A stretch of 64,000 nucleotides of DNA, from positions 41,892 to 105,891 of the forward strand of contig NZ_JAHUWJ010000023.1 in the NCBI RefSeq assembly GCF_019219075.1, read 5' to 3'. Under the pieces are notes generated by a model. That model was not told the DNA's origin. It did not search any database and worked only from the letters and a program-made list of their open reading frames with translations. Positions 16,329-24,928 of this stretch are shown one piece after another (within the stretch, counting starts at the first letter, position 1; the number at the start of each line of letters is the position of its first letter). Made by a program: the position numbers and the translations under genes. This DNA is from Chitinophaga sp. sic0106. GTDB taxonomy: Bacteria; Bacteroidota; Bacteroidia; Chitinophagales; Chitinophagaceae.

Positions 16329-17027
16329 ATGAATGATAGATTAAAGAATTTAAAGGAAAGAGATTGGACAGAAACTAGAGCTCATTCAAGTTGGCAAATC
16401 TTCAAGATCATGGCGGAATTCGTCGATGGTTTTGAATCACTCGCAAAAATAGGTCCCTGCATTTCTATATTTGGTTCCGCACGTACAAAGCCTGGAAACC
16501 GCTACTATGACCTCTCTGAGGAAATAGCATTCCGTCTCGCAGAGGAAGGTTTTGGTATCATTACCGGCGGAGGACCCGGCGTGATGGAAGCCGCCAATAA
16601 AGGCGCTCAGCGTGCCGGTGGAAAGTCGGTAGGCGCCAATATTACCCTGCCACACGAGCAATACCCTAATCCATACCTCGATAACGACAAACGGCTCAAT
16701 TTCGATTACTTCTTTGTAAGGAAAGTGATGTTTACCAAATACTCCCAGGGCTTCGTGATGATGCCTGGTGGCTTTGGCACAATGGATGAGTTTTTTGAAG
16801 TAGCCACCCTCATTCAAACCAAAAAGATGGAAGAAACACCCATGGTATTGGTAGGCAGAGAGTACTGGAGCGGACTGCTGGAGTGGATTCGCAACACCAT
16901 GATGGAAAAGGAAAGCAATATCAATCCGGCAGACCTCGATTTGCTGCAGCTATTTGATACTGCTGATGAAGTGGTGGAGTATTTCCGGGTGTTTTATACC
17001 ACCAATAAACTCAGACCAAACTTCTGA
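16329..17027 (+). CDS. LOG-family protein (TIGR00730; nucleotide phosphoribohydrolase-like)
   Basis: The 232-aa Rossmann-fold protein carries the two family signatures: GGGPGVMEAANKGA (about residues 78-91) and PGGFGTMDEFFE (about 139-150). LOG enzymes split AMP-type (cytokinin) nucleoside 5'-monophosphates into base and ribose 5-phosphate; some bacterial members act as nucleotide hydrolases. The N-terminal 35 residues are a charged extension usual for the Bacteroidota branch. It is monocistronic, with a terminator 28 nt after the stop. Confidence 0.88.
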   Translation: MNDRLKNLKERDWTETRAHSSWQIFKIMAEFVDGFESLAKIGPCISIFGSARTKPGNRYYDLSEEIAFRLAEEGFGIITGGGPGVMEAANKGAQRAGGKSVGANITLPHEQYPNPYLDNDKRLNFDYFFVRKVMFTKYSQGFVMMPGGFGTMDEFFEVATLIQTKKMEETPMVLVGREYWSGLLEWIRNTMMEKESNINPADLDLLQLFDTADEVVEYFRVFYTTNKLRPNF

Positions 17028-17054
17028 TAAAACAGGCCATAATTGCTCATTTAT

Positions 17055-17094
17055 ACGCCACAGTTACGCATAAACTGCTATACTGTGGCGTTTA
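17055..17094 (+). terminator. Hairpin terminator after the LOG gene
   Basis: A perfect 10-bp stem (17055-17064 with 17082-17091) has a 17-nt loop and a short T stretch. The downstream T-run is short, so strength is uncertain. Confidence 0.6.
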
Positions 17095-17133
17095 CTATTT
17101 ATAGGCAGGTGTTCAAAGCTTAGCGGTTTTCTT

Positions 17134-17141
17134 TAGCTTTG
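17134..17141 (+). promoter_or_regulatory. -7 box upstream of the O-methyltransferase
   Basis: TAGCTTTG matches TAnnTTTG, 14 nt before the ATG at 17156. Confidence 0.5.
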
Positions 17142-17155
17142 CAGAAATTTTATAT

Positions 17156-17797
17156 ATGGAGCTGATACCGGTAGCTGTGGAGCAATTTTCAGAAAAATAT
17201 ACAACCCCTGAAAGTGAGTTATTATACCAACTTCACAGGGAAACATATCTGAAAGTAGAGCAGCCGCACATGCTGAGCGGCCATGTACAAGGGCAATTAC
17301 TCAGTATGGTCAGTCATATGATACGCCCCATGCGTATTCTTGAACTGGGTACCTACACCGGTTATTCCGCTATCTGTCTCGCACAGGGCCTGCAGCCGGA
17401 AGGTATTTTACATACGGTAGATGTAAATGAAGAACTGGAAACATTGTGTCGTAAATACTGGGAGGCCACCGGAAATGCTGGCAGGATTCAGCTGCATATC
17501 GGGAAGGCAGCGGAGGTAATTAACTCACTGAATGAAGTGTTTGACCTGGTATTTATTGACGCCGATAAAGCCGGATATGAACATTATTACGACCAGGTTT
17601 GGGATAAGCTCCGCCCAGGTGGTTTTATCCTCGCTGATAATGTATTGTATCATGGCCAGGTGTTGCTGCCTGAAAATGAGCGTGGCAGCCAGGCTAAGGC
17701 GATGGTGAGGTTCTGTGAAAAAGTGCTCGCAGATGACAGGGCCGAACAAGTATTATTAACTATCCGTGATGGTGTGTTGTTGATCAGGAAGAAGTAG
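17156..17797 (+). CDS. Class I SAM-dependent O-methyltransferase (family 3)
   Basis: The 213-aa protein belongs to the catechol/caffeoyl-CoA O-methyltransferase-like group (COG4122). Motif I is ILELGTYTGYSAICLAQGL (about 63-81) and the acidic SAM contact is TVDVNEE. The divalent-metal ligands are in FIDADKAGYEHYYD and LADNVL. Such enzymes methylate a phenolic or catechol hydroxyl; the substrate is unknown here. Nothing in the flanking genes suggests a pathway. The next gene starts 38 nt later on the same strand. Confidence 0.88.
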   Translation: MELIPVAVEQFSEKYTTPESELLYQLHRETYLKVEQPHMLSGHVQGQLLSMVSHMIRPMRILELGTYTGYSAICLAQGLQPEGILHTVDVNEELETLCRKYWEATGNAGRIQLHIGKAAEVINSLNEVFDLVFIDADKAGYEHYYDQVWDKLRPGGFILADNVLYHGQVLLPENERGSQAKAMVRFCEKVLADDRAEQVLLTIRDGVLLIRKK

Positions 17798-17835
17798 GCA
17801 TCACAATGAATCATGCCCATTAAATTCTAACATAC

Positions 17836-19302
17836 ATGCAAGTAAGAAAATTCTTGTTGGTGGTCTGTTTTCTTCTTGGCTCCGCATTGCTGGTGAAGGC
17901 ACAGAGAATTACCACCCAGCAATATATAGCCACCTATTACCAGCTGGCTATTGATGAGCAGCGCCGCTCCGGCGTTCCTGCTTCCATTACACTGGCGCAG
18001 GGAGTGGTGGAAACCCAGTCCGGCAACGGTACGCTCTGCCAGCAGTCCAACAATCACTTCGGTATTAAATGTAAAAATACCTGGACCGGCAAAACCATTA
18101 AATACGATGACGATGAAGCGCAGGAATGTTTTCGTGTATACGAAACGGCTGGTGAATCGTATCGGGATCACTCCGATTTTCTGCGTAACAACCCCCGTTA
18201 TGGTTTTCTCTTTCAGTTTGATGGCGAAGACTATAAGTCATGGGCCTATGGCCTCAAACAGGCAGGTTACGCCACTAATAAAACCTATCCGCAGCAGCTG
18301 ATAAAAGTAATTGAGGACAATAACCTGCAACGCTACTCACTGGTGGCATTAGGCAAGTTATCACCGGAAGCCGTGGCTGCTGAAAATGCTGCTATCGCCG
18401 GTACTGTAGTGAATCCTAAGCCAAGGCCGGTAAATAACAACACGGGCACTGCTCCTGTGAATAATAACAGCACCGCCTCCCGCCCGGTTAAATCCAGTAA
18501 GCCGGTAGCAGGAAATTACCCTAAAGGAGTATTTGAAATCAATGGTCGTAAAGTGATTTACGCTAAAGCAGGTACTTCACTGATTGCCCTGGCAAGTCAG
18601 CGGGATATCCGCCTCAGCAAACTGGTTCGCTTCAACGATCTGCCCAGCGATGCACCACTGAAGAAAGATATGATCATATTCCTGCAAAAGAAATCTAAAC
18701 GCGGTAGTAAGGATTATCATGTGGTAGCAGGTAATGAAACTACCCATGATGTAGCACAGGCAGAGGGTATCCAGATCAAATGGCTGCGCCGCAGAAATAA
18801 ACTGCATGAAGGAGAAGAAGCGGCTTCCGGCCAGCAACTGGCGCTGAATGGCTATTCTTCCAAAACACCTGCACTGGCAAAAGCTACGAGGATCTTAAAA
18901 GAAGAAGAACAGGAACCGGAAGATTTTTCACCTGGTAAAATGGTTAAAGATATTAAAGAGGAGATGGCCAAACCTGCTACCGGCGGCGTTGCGTCCATAC
19001 CTCCTTCTAAACCAGGCGGTGTGCCTGTACCAGTGGTAGTAGAACCGGACAATGCCGAAACCACTGTGCCGGTAAAAGCCACTATGCCAAAACCAGCGCC
19101 TGCAGGGCCTGCGCCGGCACCAGTGAGAACCACGCCTGCACCGGTAAAATCCAGTGGTCAGCAGTACCATGATGTACAGCCTAAAGAAACACTGTACGGC
19201 ATCGCAAAAATGTATAACAGAACTGTAACGCAATTACAGGAGTGGAATAATTTGCAGGGCTTCGATATTAAAATCGGCCAGCGCCTGCTTGTGGGAAAGT
19301 AA
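17836..19302 (+). CDS. Secreted glucosaminidase with LysM repeats (peptidoglycan hydrolase)
   Basis: The 488-aa enzyme cuts glycan strands in peptidoglycan. It has a signal peptide (ending VKA-Q) and a glucosaminidase domain at about 25-165: SGVPASITLAQGVVETQSGNG contains the catalytic Glu, followed by NNHFGIKC, YETAGESYRDHSDFL and WAYGLKQAGYATNKTYP. A linker then leads to three LysM-type units: a degenerate one at about 235-290, a second at about 298-340, and a canonical C-terminal one (YHDVQPKETLYGIAKMYNRT). A Pro/Ala/Val-rich spacer precedes the last LysM. It probably works in the periplasm in cell-wall growth or division. Confidence 0.9.
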   Translation: MQVRKFLLVVCFLLGSALLVKAQRITTQQYIATYYQLAIDEQRRSGVPASITLAQGVVETQSGNGTLCQQSNNHFGIKCKNTWTGKTIKYDDDEAQECFRVYETAGESYRDHSDFLRNNPRYGFLFQFDGEDYKSWAYGLKQAGYATNKTYPQQLIKVIEDNNLQRYSLVALGKLSPEAVAAENAAIAGTVVNPKPRPVNNNTGTAPVNNNSTASRPVKSSKPVAGNYPKGVFEINGRKVIYAKAGTSLIALASQRDIRLSKLVRFNDLPSDAPLKKDMIIFLQKKSKRGSKDYHVVAGNETTHDVAQAEGIQIKWLRRRNKLHEGEEAASGQQLALNGYSSKTPALAKATRILKEEEQEPEDFSPGKMVKDIKEEMAKPATGGVASIPPSKPGGVPVPVVVEPDNAETTVPVKATMPKPAPAGPAPAPVRTTPAPVKSSGQQYHDVQPKETLYGIAKMYNRTVTQLQEWNNLQGFDIKIGQRLLVGK

Positions 19303-19350
19303 GCACGCATCTTTTTGTGCTTTTAATTGTTAAAATGGAAATGAGTATTT

Positions 19351-19896
19351 ATGTCGGTAATCACAGTGCATGACAAACAGTTTCAACCTTATATCAATGC
19401 GGCCGATTTGCAGCAGCGTATTAAGGAAATGGCGGCCCAGATCAATACAGACCTGAAAGGGGAACGCCCGTTGTTTATTGCTATCCTCAATGGTTCTTTT
19501 ATGTTCGCTGCTGATATGTTTAAGTATATCAACATCGATGCAGAAATATCCTTTATTAAACTGGCCTCTTATAAAGGCACCAAATCTACCGGAAATGTAG
19601 TGCAGGCCATCGGTTTGGATGAAGACCTCTATAACCGTACCGTTGTAATCCTGGAGGATATTGTGGATACCGGTAAAACTTTAAGCCAATTTCTACCACA
19701 GCTCGAGCATCAGCAACCTAAGAAACTGATGGTAGCTTCGTTGCTGACCAAACCGGAAGCAATGGTGCATCCAATCAAAATCGATTACCTCGGATTTTCC
19801 GTACCTAATAAATTCCTGCTGGGTTATGGGCTCGACTATGATGGTCTGGGTCGTAACCTGCCGGAAATCTACCAGCTGGTAGAGCCGGAAATCTAA
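19351..19896 (+). CDS. hpt: Hypoxanthine phosphoribosyltransferase
   Basis: Purine salvage: it transfers phosphoribose from PRPP to hypoxanthine or guanine. The 181 aa include the PRPP loop VVILEDIVDTGKTL (about 92-105), the early LNGSFMFAADM (PPi-binding region) and VPNKFLLGYGLDYDGLGRNLP near the C-terminus (base and Mg contacts). It is followed by a strong terminator. Its place beside the glucosaminidase gene is probably incidental. Confidence 0.93.
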   Translation: MSVITVHDKQFQPYINAADLQQRIKEMAAQINTDLKGERPLFIAILNGSFMFAADMFKYINIDAEISFIKLASYKGTKSTGNVVQAIGLDEDLYNRTVVILEDIVDTGKTLSQFLPQLEHQQPKKLMVASLLTKPEAMVHPIKIDYLGFSVPNKFLLGYGLDYDGLGRNLPEIYQLVEPEI

Positions 19897-19918
19897 CCCG
19901 ATAACGGTAAAATTGACT

Positions 19919-19956
19919 AAAAAGCCTGGTTTTTACTCAAAAAACCAGGCTTTTTT
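19919..19956 (+). terminator. Rho-independent terminator after hpt
   Basis: A long A/T-rich to GC stem (AAAAAGCCTGG with CCAGGC and a T-run) has loop ACTC and is followed by TTTTTT. Confidence 0.9.
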
Positions 19957-20012
19957 ATGCCAGGATGAGTCGGCAAGCATGGATTTCTCATCAGAAATAT
20001 TTAATTTGATCC

Positions 20013-21755
20013 ATGCGAAAGTTGCTTTTGCTACTGATCTTCTGCTGTAACCTCGCCAGCGCTCAAAACAACTGGATTTCCGGAGCAATAGAAGACAGTG
20101 CCGCCCATAAACCCCTAAGCGGAGTTTCCGTAAGCGTTATGAACGATACTGCCCTGGCGGTATCGAACAGCTACGGCCTGTTTCGCATTGCTGTAACCAA
20201 GGCGTTGGTACAGCTTAAACTGGAACTGGAAGGTTATCAAACGAAAGTCATTTATGCCCGCCCTAATGAGTACCTGGTGATCAGGCTCCTGCCACAGCGC
20301 CCTCCTGCTGACGCGATTGCACTGGCAAAAGCCAGGGCTAATATCTCCCGGAATAGTAACCCGAATTATACGAATACCGGCATTGGGGAGTATACCTTTT
20401 TCAACGAAACCTACGGCGCCACTTACGAAAATAAATTCCAGCGTACAGGTGTGGCGCCTATGTCCAACTTTGCCGTGGATGTGGACAGGGCCTCCTACAG
20501 TAATATCCGCCGCTTCCTGCGTCAGAAGGAAAAGGTGCCCAGGGATGCCGTCAGGATTGAGGAGATGGTAAATTATTTCCATTACAATTATCCACTGCCC
20601 GGCAACGGTGAAACCCTGAAGCTATCGGGCTGTTACACCACCTGCCCCTGGGAGCCCATGCACCACCTGCTGCAGATTGTGATACGCGCGCAGGCAGTGC
20701 AACTGGATAGTTTGCCAGCCAGCAATCTTGTGTTCCTCATCGATGCTTCCGGTTCTATGGGCTCATCCAACAAGCTCCCGTTGTTGCAGGCAGCCTTTCG
20801 TGTGCTGGTGAATAACCTGCGGGCCAAAGACCGGGTAGCTATTGTGGCTTATGCCAGCGAGCCCGGTGTGATACTGCCTTCTACGAGTGGCGACCAGAAA
20901 GAAAAAATCCTCAATGCCATCGATAACCTCAATGCCAACGGCGCTACCGCCGGCGAAGCGGCTATTAAAATGGCGTATAAAGTGGCTGGTCAGCATTTTA
21001 TTCCCAATGGCAACAACCGCGTGATACTGGCTACAGACGGCGACTTCAACGTGGGGCGCTCCAGTGATGAAGAGATGGAAGAGCTGATTACCACGGCCAG
21101 GGAAAGTGGAGTGCTGCTTACCTGCCTGGGCGTAGGTATGAAAAATTATAAAGACTCCAAACTGAAGGTGATGGCGGGCAAAGGCAATGGGAACTTCGCC
21201 TATGTAGACGACCTCGACGAGGCCAATAAAATTTTTGCACAGGAGTTTGGCAGCACACTGTTTACCATCGCTAAAGATGTAAAAGCCGAGGTGACGTTTA
21301 ATCCTGCAACTGTAAAATCGTATAGGCTGATAGGTTATGAAAATAAAGTGCTGCCGGATGCCGGAGCCGGCAAGGATTCCATTGGTGGCGGTATTGTAGG
21401 CAGCGGGCATAGTGCGGTAGCCTTATACGAAATATTGCCTGTCGATAGTGTAGCCGTAGGCGATAGTGTGCTGGCGGGCATCAGGGTTTCATACCGTAGC
21501 CCTTTCAGTGATATTAAGGAAGAGAAGGAATTGCATATTACGACTGGTTGCGCAGCTTTTAGTGAGGCTTCAACGGACTATCGTTTTGCAGCATCGGTTG
21601 CGTTGTTTGGTATGTTGTTACGTAATTCTGCTTATCGCGGTTGTGGTAATTGGGAGATGGTAGAGGCGATGGCGAAAAAGGCCGTGGGAGTGGATAAGAG
21701 TGGCTATCGCCATGAGTTTCTGAAGTTGGTGAAACTTGCTAAAAGAAATAATTGA
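20013..21755 (+). CDS. Secreted von Willebrand factor A protein (YfbK-like) with carboxypeptidase-regulatory-like domain
   Basis: 580 aa. Signal peptide (ending LASA-Q), then a CarboxypepD_reg-like beta-sandwich (ISGAIEDSAAHKPLSGVSVSV, about 22-95). Next is the vWF_A N-terminal extension (TFFNETYGATYENKF, FAVDVDRASYSNIRRFLR), and a vWA domain with an intact MIDAS, DASGSMGSS, at about 242-250 and a downstream acidic site ATDGDF. The C-terminal third matches the DUF3520 part of YfbK-type proteins. Exported metal-dependent adhesion or scaffold role; partner unknown. The stop codon is immediately followed by paired-hairpin P3. Confidence 0.88.
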   Translation: MRKLLLLLIFCCNLASAQNNWISGAIEDSAAHKPLSGVSVSVMNDTALAVSNSYGLFRIAVTKALVQLKLELEGYQTKVIYARPNEYLVIRLLPQRPPADAIALAKARANISRNSNPNYTNTGIGEYTFFNETYGATYENKFQRTGVAPMSNFAVDVDRASYSNIRRFLRQKEKVPRDAVRIEEMVNYFHYNYPLPGNGETLKLSGCYTTCPWEPMHHLLQIVIRAQAVQLDSLPASNLVFLIDASGSMGSSNKLPLLQAAFRVLVNNLRAKDRVAIVAYASEPGVILPSTSGDQKEKILNAIDNLNANGATAGEAAIKMAYKVAGQHFIPNGNNRVILATDGDFNVGRSSDEEMEELITTARESGVLLTCLGVGMKNYKDSKLKVMAGKGNGNFAYVDDLDEANKIFAQEFGSTLFTIAKDVKAEVTFNPATVKSYRLIGYENKVLPDAGAGKDSIGGGIVGSGHSAVALYEILPVDSVAVGDSVLAGIRVSYRSPFSDIKEEKELHITTGCAAFSEASTDYRFAASVALFGMLLRNSAYRGCGNWEMVEAMAKKAVGVDKSGYRHEFLKLVKLAKRNN

Positions 21756-21822
21756 ACGAATTCCTCCGCCTTGGGCGGAGGAATTCGTTTTGCCCGGGAA
21801 CCGAAGGTTCCCGGGCAAAACG
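21755..21822. repeat. Paired-hairpin element P3
   Basis: Hairpin 1: 16-bp perfect stem (21755-21770 with 21774-21789), loop TTG between GCC and GGC. Hairpin 2: 17-bp perfect stem (21786-21802 with 21806-21822), loop GAA between ACC and GGT. AACG occurs at both ends (21755, 21819) and CGTT in the middle (21786-21789). The first base is the last base of the vWA stop codon. Located between convergent genes. Confidence 0.85.
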
Positions 21823-21825
21823 ATA

Positions 21826-22767
21826 TTATTTGATAATTTTATAGCACTGCCTGATCATCTTCTGCTGAAAATCGAACGGTAATGTTTGTGCCGTAATATC
21901 CTTGATGGAACTGGCTTCTATCTGATCACTTTCCATTACAAACCTGCGGTAGTTGTTGCTGAAGTAGATAACGCCTCCTTTTTTGGTGGCGAGCAATACT
22001 TTATTGAGCAGCATCACGTGATCACGCTGAATGTCCAGGAATTCCTTCATTCGCTTGCTGTTGCTGAAGGTAGGAGGGTCCATGATCACGAGGTCGAAAG
22101 TATTCAGTTTGAGATTGTCCAGGTACTGGAGCACATCTGCGTGAACAAATTCGTGGTTGGCGGGATCGATATCATTGAGGCGGAAGTTATCTTCAGCCCA
22201 TGCGAGGTAGGTTTTGGAGAGGTCCACTGAGGTAACATGGGAAGCGCCGCCTGCGGCTGCATACACGGAAAAGGAGCCGGTATAGCAGAAGAGGTTAAGC
22301 ACTTTTTTATCTTTCGCTTCCTCACGCACCATGGCGCGGGTCATGCGGTGATCGAGGAACAGGCCGGTATCGAGGTAGTCGGACAGGTTGACTTTAAATT
22401 TAAGTCCGGCCTCATGGGCCACCATTTCATGGCTTTCCGTGCTGAGTTTTTCGTACTGGCTTTGTCTGTTTTCTTTGCGCTGGCGTTGTTTCACCCATAT
22501 TTTACCAGGTTCCACGTTGAGCACTTTGCTGATCAGCTCCAGGCAGTTGTCGAGCCATGCCTCATGCGCTTCTTCTTCCATACCGTGTTTACGGTGGTAT
22601 TCTGCGATGTAGACGTAGTCTTCATACATTTCTATACTGAATGGGAATTCAGGGATATCGTCATCGTATATACGGTAGCAGGTGATATGCTGGCGGCGGG
22701 CCAGTTTGGAAATATGCCGGTAAACTTTCGTCAGCCGGTTTTCGAACATCTGCATTTTATTGTCCAT
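21826..22767 (-). CDS. 23S rRNA (guanine-N7) methyltransferase, RlmK-like, single domain
   Basis: The 313-aa protein corresponds to the C-terminal RlmK half of E. coli RlmKL, which makes m7G2069 in 23S rRNA. Family landmarks are HISKLARRQHITCYRIYDDDIPEFP (RlmK opening), LSDYLDTGLFLDHR, the SAM motif VLNLFCYTGSFSVYAA at about 173-188, VTSVDLS, and MDPPTFSNSKRM (catalytic DPP[TA]FS). The RlmL half (m2G2445, THUMP domain) is absent. It shares the strand with grpE-dnaJ but is separated by P4 and a terminator. Confidence 0.85.
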   Translation of the reverse strand: MDNKMQMFENRLTKVYRHISKLARRQHITCYRIYDDDIPEFPFSIEMYEDYVYIAEYHRKHGMEEEAHEAWLDNCLELISKVLNVEPGKIWVKQRQRKENRQSQYEKLSTESHEMVAHEAGLKFKVNLSDYLDTGLFLDHRMTRAMVREEAKDKKVLNLFCYTGSFSVYAAAGGASHVTSVDLSKTYLAWAEDNFRLNDIDPANHEFVHADVLQYLDNLKLNTFDLVIMDPPTFSNSKRMKEFLDIQRDHVMLLNKVLLATKKGGVIYFSNNYRRFVMESDQIEASSIKDITAQTLPFDFQQKMIRQCYKIIK

Positions 22768-22784
22768 AGTACTGTTTCTGTAGT

Positions 22785-22859
22785 GGGAACTGGCCTGGTC
22801 CTTCGGATCAGGCCAGTTCCCGAGCCCACCAGGAGCGTGGCATTTGGTGAGCTCGGGAA
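22785..22859. repeat. Paired-hairpin element P4
   Basis: Hairpin A: 13 perfect pairs (22785-22797 with 22809-22821), then a G-T wobble and three pairs up to a CC-TTC-GG tip. Hairpin B: 14-bp stem with one C-A mismatch (22817-22830 with 22846-22859) and a 15-nt loop, lacking the GGGC-N5-GCCC tip. GGGAA lies at each end (22785, 22855) and TTCCC in the middle (22817-22821). Confidence 0.75.
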
Positions 22860-22904
22860 AAAATATGAGGAGAGCAACGACCTTAGGTTGTTGCTCTCCT
22901 CATA
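22857..22904 (-). terminator. Rho-independent terminator of dnaJ
   Basis: A perfect 15-bp stem (22864-22878 with 22890-22904); on the reverse strand it is followed by ATTTTTTCCC. It lies 21 nt after the dnaJ stop and abuts P4. Confidence 0.8.
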
Positions 22905-22925
22905 CAAATGTATTTATTACTCCGC

Positions 22926-24095
22926 TTAGCTGAAAATATCTCTCACCTTTTCGAAGAAACCTTTTTCAGATTTTTCCGGGTTAGGTTTAAAGTTTTCGGA
23001 GGCGTTGAGTTTATCGATCATATCTTTTTCGTCACCGGTAAGGTTTTGCGGCGTCCATACGTTTACCTGGATGAGTTGATCACCGCGGTCGTAGGAGTTT
23101 ACGGATGGGAAGCCTTTGCCTTTGAGGCGGAAGATTTTACCACTTTGTGTACCGGCAGGAATTTTAATTTTCGCTTTCCCGTCGATGGTAGGCACTTCAA
23201 CGGAGGTACCGAATACGGCATCAGGGAAGGAGATGTAGAGGTCGTAGGCTACGTTGAGGCCATCACGTTGAAGTTCCGGGTGTGGTTCTTCTTCGATGAG
23301 GATGAGGAGGTCACCGGGGGCGCCGCCTCTTTCGCCTGCGTTACCTTTGCCGCTCATGCTGAGCTGCATGCCTTCGCCTACACCTGCTGGGATGTCGATG
23401 CTGACGGTTTCTTCGCCATACATGCGGCCTTCGCCTTTACAGTGGTTACATTTACTGGTAATGATTTGTCCTTCGCCGTGGCAGTTAGGGCAGGTGGTAA
23501 CTGTCTGCATCTGTCCGAGGAAGGTAGAAGTCACTTTTCTTACTTGTCCGGAGCCGCCGCAGGTGTTACAGGCCTGGAAAGAGTTTTTGTCTTTCGCACC
23601 GAGGCCGCTGCAATGCTGGCAGGACACGTATTTTTTAACCTTAATTTTTTTGTTGGCGCCTTTAGCGATTTCTTCGTAGGTGAGTTTGATTTTCACGCGC
23701 AGGTTGGAACCGCGGGTTCCTCTGCCACGGCGTCCGCCGCCGCCGCCACCTGGTCTGCCGCCTCCGAAGAAGGAGCCGAAGATATCATCACCGAAAATGT
23801 CACCGAAGTTGGAGAATATGTCGTCCATATTCATATTGCCACCGCCTCCAAATCCGCCGCGGCCACCATTCATGCCGGCATGACCGAAGCGGTCATACTG
23901 CGCACGCTTATCAGGGTCGCTCAGCACTTCATATGCTTCAGCGGCTTCTTTGAATTTCTCTTCTGCCTCAGTATTGTTTGGATTACGGTCCGGGTGATAT
24001 TGCATGGCTACCTTGCGGTAAGCCTTCTTAATCTCATCCTGCGACGCTGTTTTCGCAACAATAAGGACTTCGTAATAATCTCTTTTGGTAGACAT
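22926..24095 (-). CDS. dnaJ: Molecular chaperone DnaJ (Hsp40)
   Basis: Co-chaperone of DnaK: it delivers unfolded clients and stimulates ATP hydrolysis. The 389 aa hold all the classical parts: a J domain with HPD at 34-36, a G/F-rich region (GRGGFGGGGN to GGGRPGGGGGGRRGRG), four zinc-finger repeats (CQHCSGLG, CNTCGGSG, CPNCHGEG, CNHCKGEG), then the C-terminal client-binding domains (VEVPTIDGKAKIKIPAGTQSG). It is downstream of grpE on the same strand (113-nt gap), as usual; dnaK is not in the window. Confidence 0.97.
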   Translation of the reverse strand: MSTKRDYYEVLIVAKTASQDEIKKAYRKVAMQYHPDRNPNNTEAEEKFKEAAEAYEVLSDPDKRAQYDRFGHAGMNGGRGGFGGGGNMNMDDIFSNFGDIFGDDIFGSFFGGGRPGGGGGGRRGRGTRGSNLRVKIKLTYEEIAKGANKKIKVKKYVSCQHCSGLGAKDKNSFQACNTCGGSGQVRKVTSTFLGQMQTVTTCPNCHGEGQIITSKCNHCKGEGRMYGEETVSIDIPAGVGEGMQLSMSGKGNAGERGGAPGDLLILIEEEPHPELQRDGLNVAYDLYISFPDAVFGTSVEVPTIDGKAKIKIPAGTQSGKIFRLKGKGFPSVNSYDRGDQLIQVNVWTPQNLTGDEKDMIDKLNASENFKPNPEKSEKGFFEKVRDIFS

Positions 24096-24105
24096 TATAT
24101 AAAAA

Positions 24106-24131
24106 ACTTATAACTCCACTGGAGTGGAGTT
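24106..24131 (-). terminator. Possible attenuator hairpin between grpE and dnaJ
   Basis: A 9-bp stem with a 2-nt loop (24112-24120 with 24123-24131) is followed on the reverse strand by ATAAGTTTTTTAT just before the dnaJ ATG. It could reduce read-through from grpE to dnaJ. Confidence 0.45.
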
Positions 24132-24186
24132 TTTGGTGCTGTGAAAAAATATTGCAATTCCGTCAGTTGTCAGCATAGCAACCGAC

Positions 24187-24200
24187 GTGGCATATGCCAC
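24187..24200. repeat. 14-bp perfect palindrome after grpE
   Basis: GTGGCATATGCCAC lies 8 nt beyond the grpE stop. Its length would fit a dimeric protein site, but it is unlike the CIRCE heat-shock operator, and no other copy was noticed. Confidence 0.4.
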
Positions 24201-24208
24201 ATCGTCAT

Positions 24209-24790
24209 TTATTTGCCTACTACCACTTTCGCGTGACGTATCAATTTGTCATTCATATAGTAGCCTTTTTGCAGCACGTCCAGCACTTTACCTTCCAGGT
24301 CCGGAGTGGGAGCAGGGATTTCGGTGATGGCATCGTGGAGGTCTGTATCAAATGGCTGGTGTAATGCTTCCATTTCTTTCAGTCCTTTGGCGTACAGTGA
24401 ATTTTTCAGTTTATTGAAAACCAGTTGTGAACCGTCTTTTACGGCCTGGAGTTCGGTGGCTGATTCCATTTGTTTGGAAGCGCGCTCGCTATCGTCCAGT
24501 ATATCGAGCAAAGATATGATAACATCCTTGCCGGCAGTTTGCATTAATTCTAATTTTTCTTTTGCAGTGCGTTTGCGGAAATTGTCAAATTCAGCCTGCA
24601 AACGGAGATATTTATCGCGCAGCTCTCTGATTTCCTGGTCTTTTTTCTCCAGTTCACCAGATTCTTCCAACTCATTATTCATATGCGAAGTACCACTCAT
24701 ATTCTCATCAGCGTTAATATCTGGCATGCTGTGCTCATTTTCGGTATTGTTAATTTCCTCTTGATGCATGTCTTTTTCGTTTTCTGTCAT
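24209..24790 (-). CDS. grpE: Nucleotide exchange factor GrpE
   Basis: It releases ADP from DnaK. The 193-aa product has a long acidic N-terminus, a coiled-coil (LEKKDQEIRELRDKYLRLQAEFDNFRKR), and the C-terminal beta-wing with AVKDGSQLVFNKLKNSLYAKGL and the signature-like LQKGYYMNDKLIRHAKVVV. The ATG at 24790 is preferred: the in-frame TTG at 24811 overlaps the TAnnTTTG promoter box. First gene of a grpE-dnaJ unit. Confidence 0.95.
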   Translation of the reverse strand: MTENEKDMHQEEINNTENEHSMPDINADENMSGTSHMNNELEESGELEKKDQEIRELRDKYLRLQAEFDNFRKRTAKEKLELMQTAGKDVIISLLDILDDSERASKQMESATELQAVKDGSQLVFNKLKNSLYAKGLKEMEALHQPFDTDLHDAITEIPAPTPDLEGKVLDVLQKGYYMNDKLIRHAKVVVGK

Positions 24791-24808
24791 AATTGTAATG
24801 ATTGTCTG

Positions 24809-24816
24809 CAAAGATA
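24809..24816 (-). promoter_or_regulatory. -7 box upstream of grpE
   Basis: On the reverse strand it reads TATCTTTG, with TTGG beginning about 21 nt upstream as a fair -33 element. It lies 18 nt before the ATG at 24790. Confidence 0.6.
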
Positions 24817-24902
24817 CGTTGTCAATTATTTTGCCAAGGGCTGATTTGGCGACAAATTGACATTAGCGGTTGAATGTATGTTAATGGCTGCTGCCGAATG
24901 CT

Positions 24903-24910
24903 TACCTTTG
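24903..24910 (+). promoter_or_regulatory. -7 box upstream of the RlmI-like gene
   Basis: TACCTTTG matches TAnnTTTG, 18 nt before the ATG at 24929. It is back-to-back with the grpE promoter in a 138-bp divergent gap. Confidence 0.5.
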
Positions 24911-24928
24911 CACCTCGAATTGCAATAA

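Noticed and set aside
22908..24113. 401-aa open frame on the plus strand opposite dnaJ
   Set aside because: It mirrors the whole dnaJ gene, which has complete domains; the opposite frame is low-complexity Val/Phe/Ala-rich and shows no motif. It is a codon-usage shadow.
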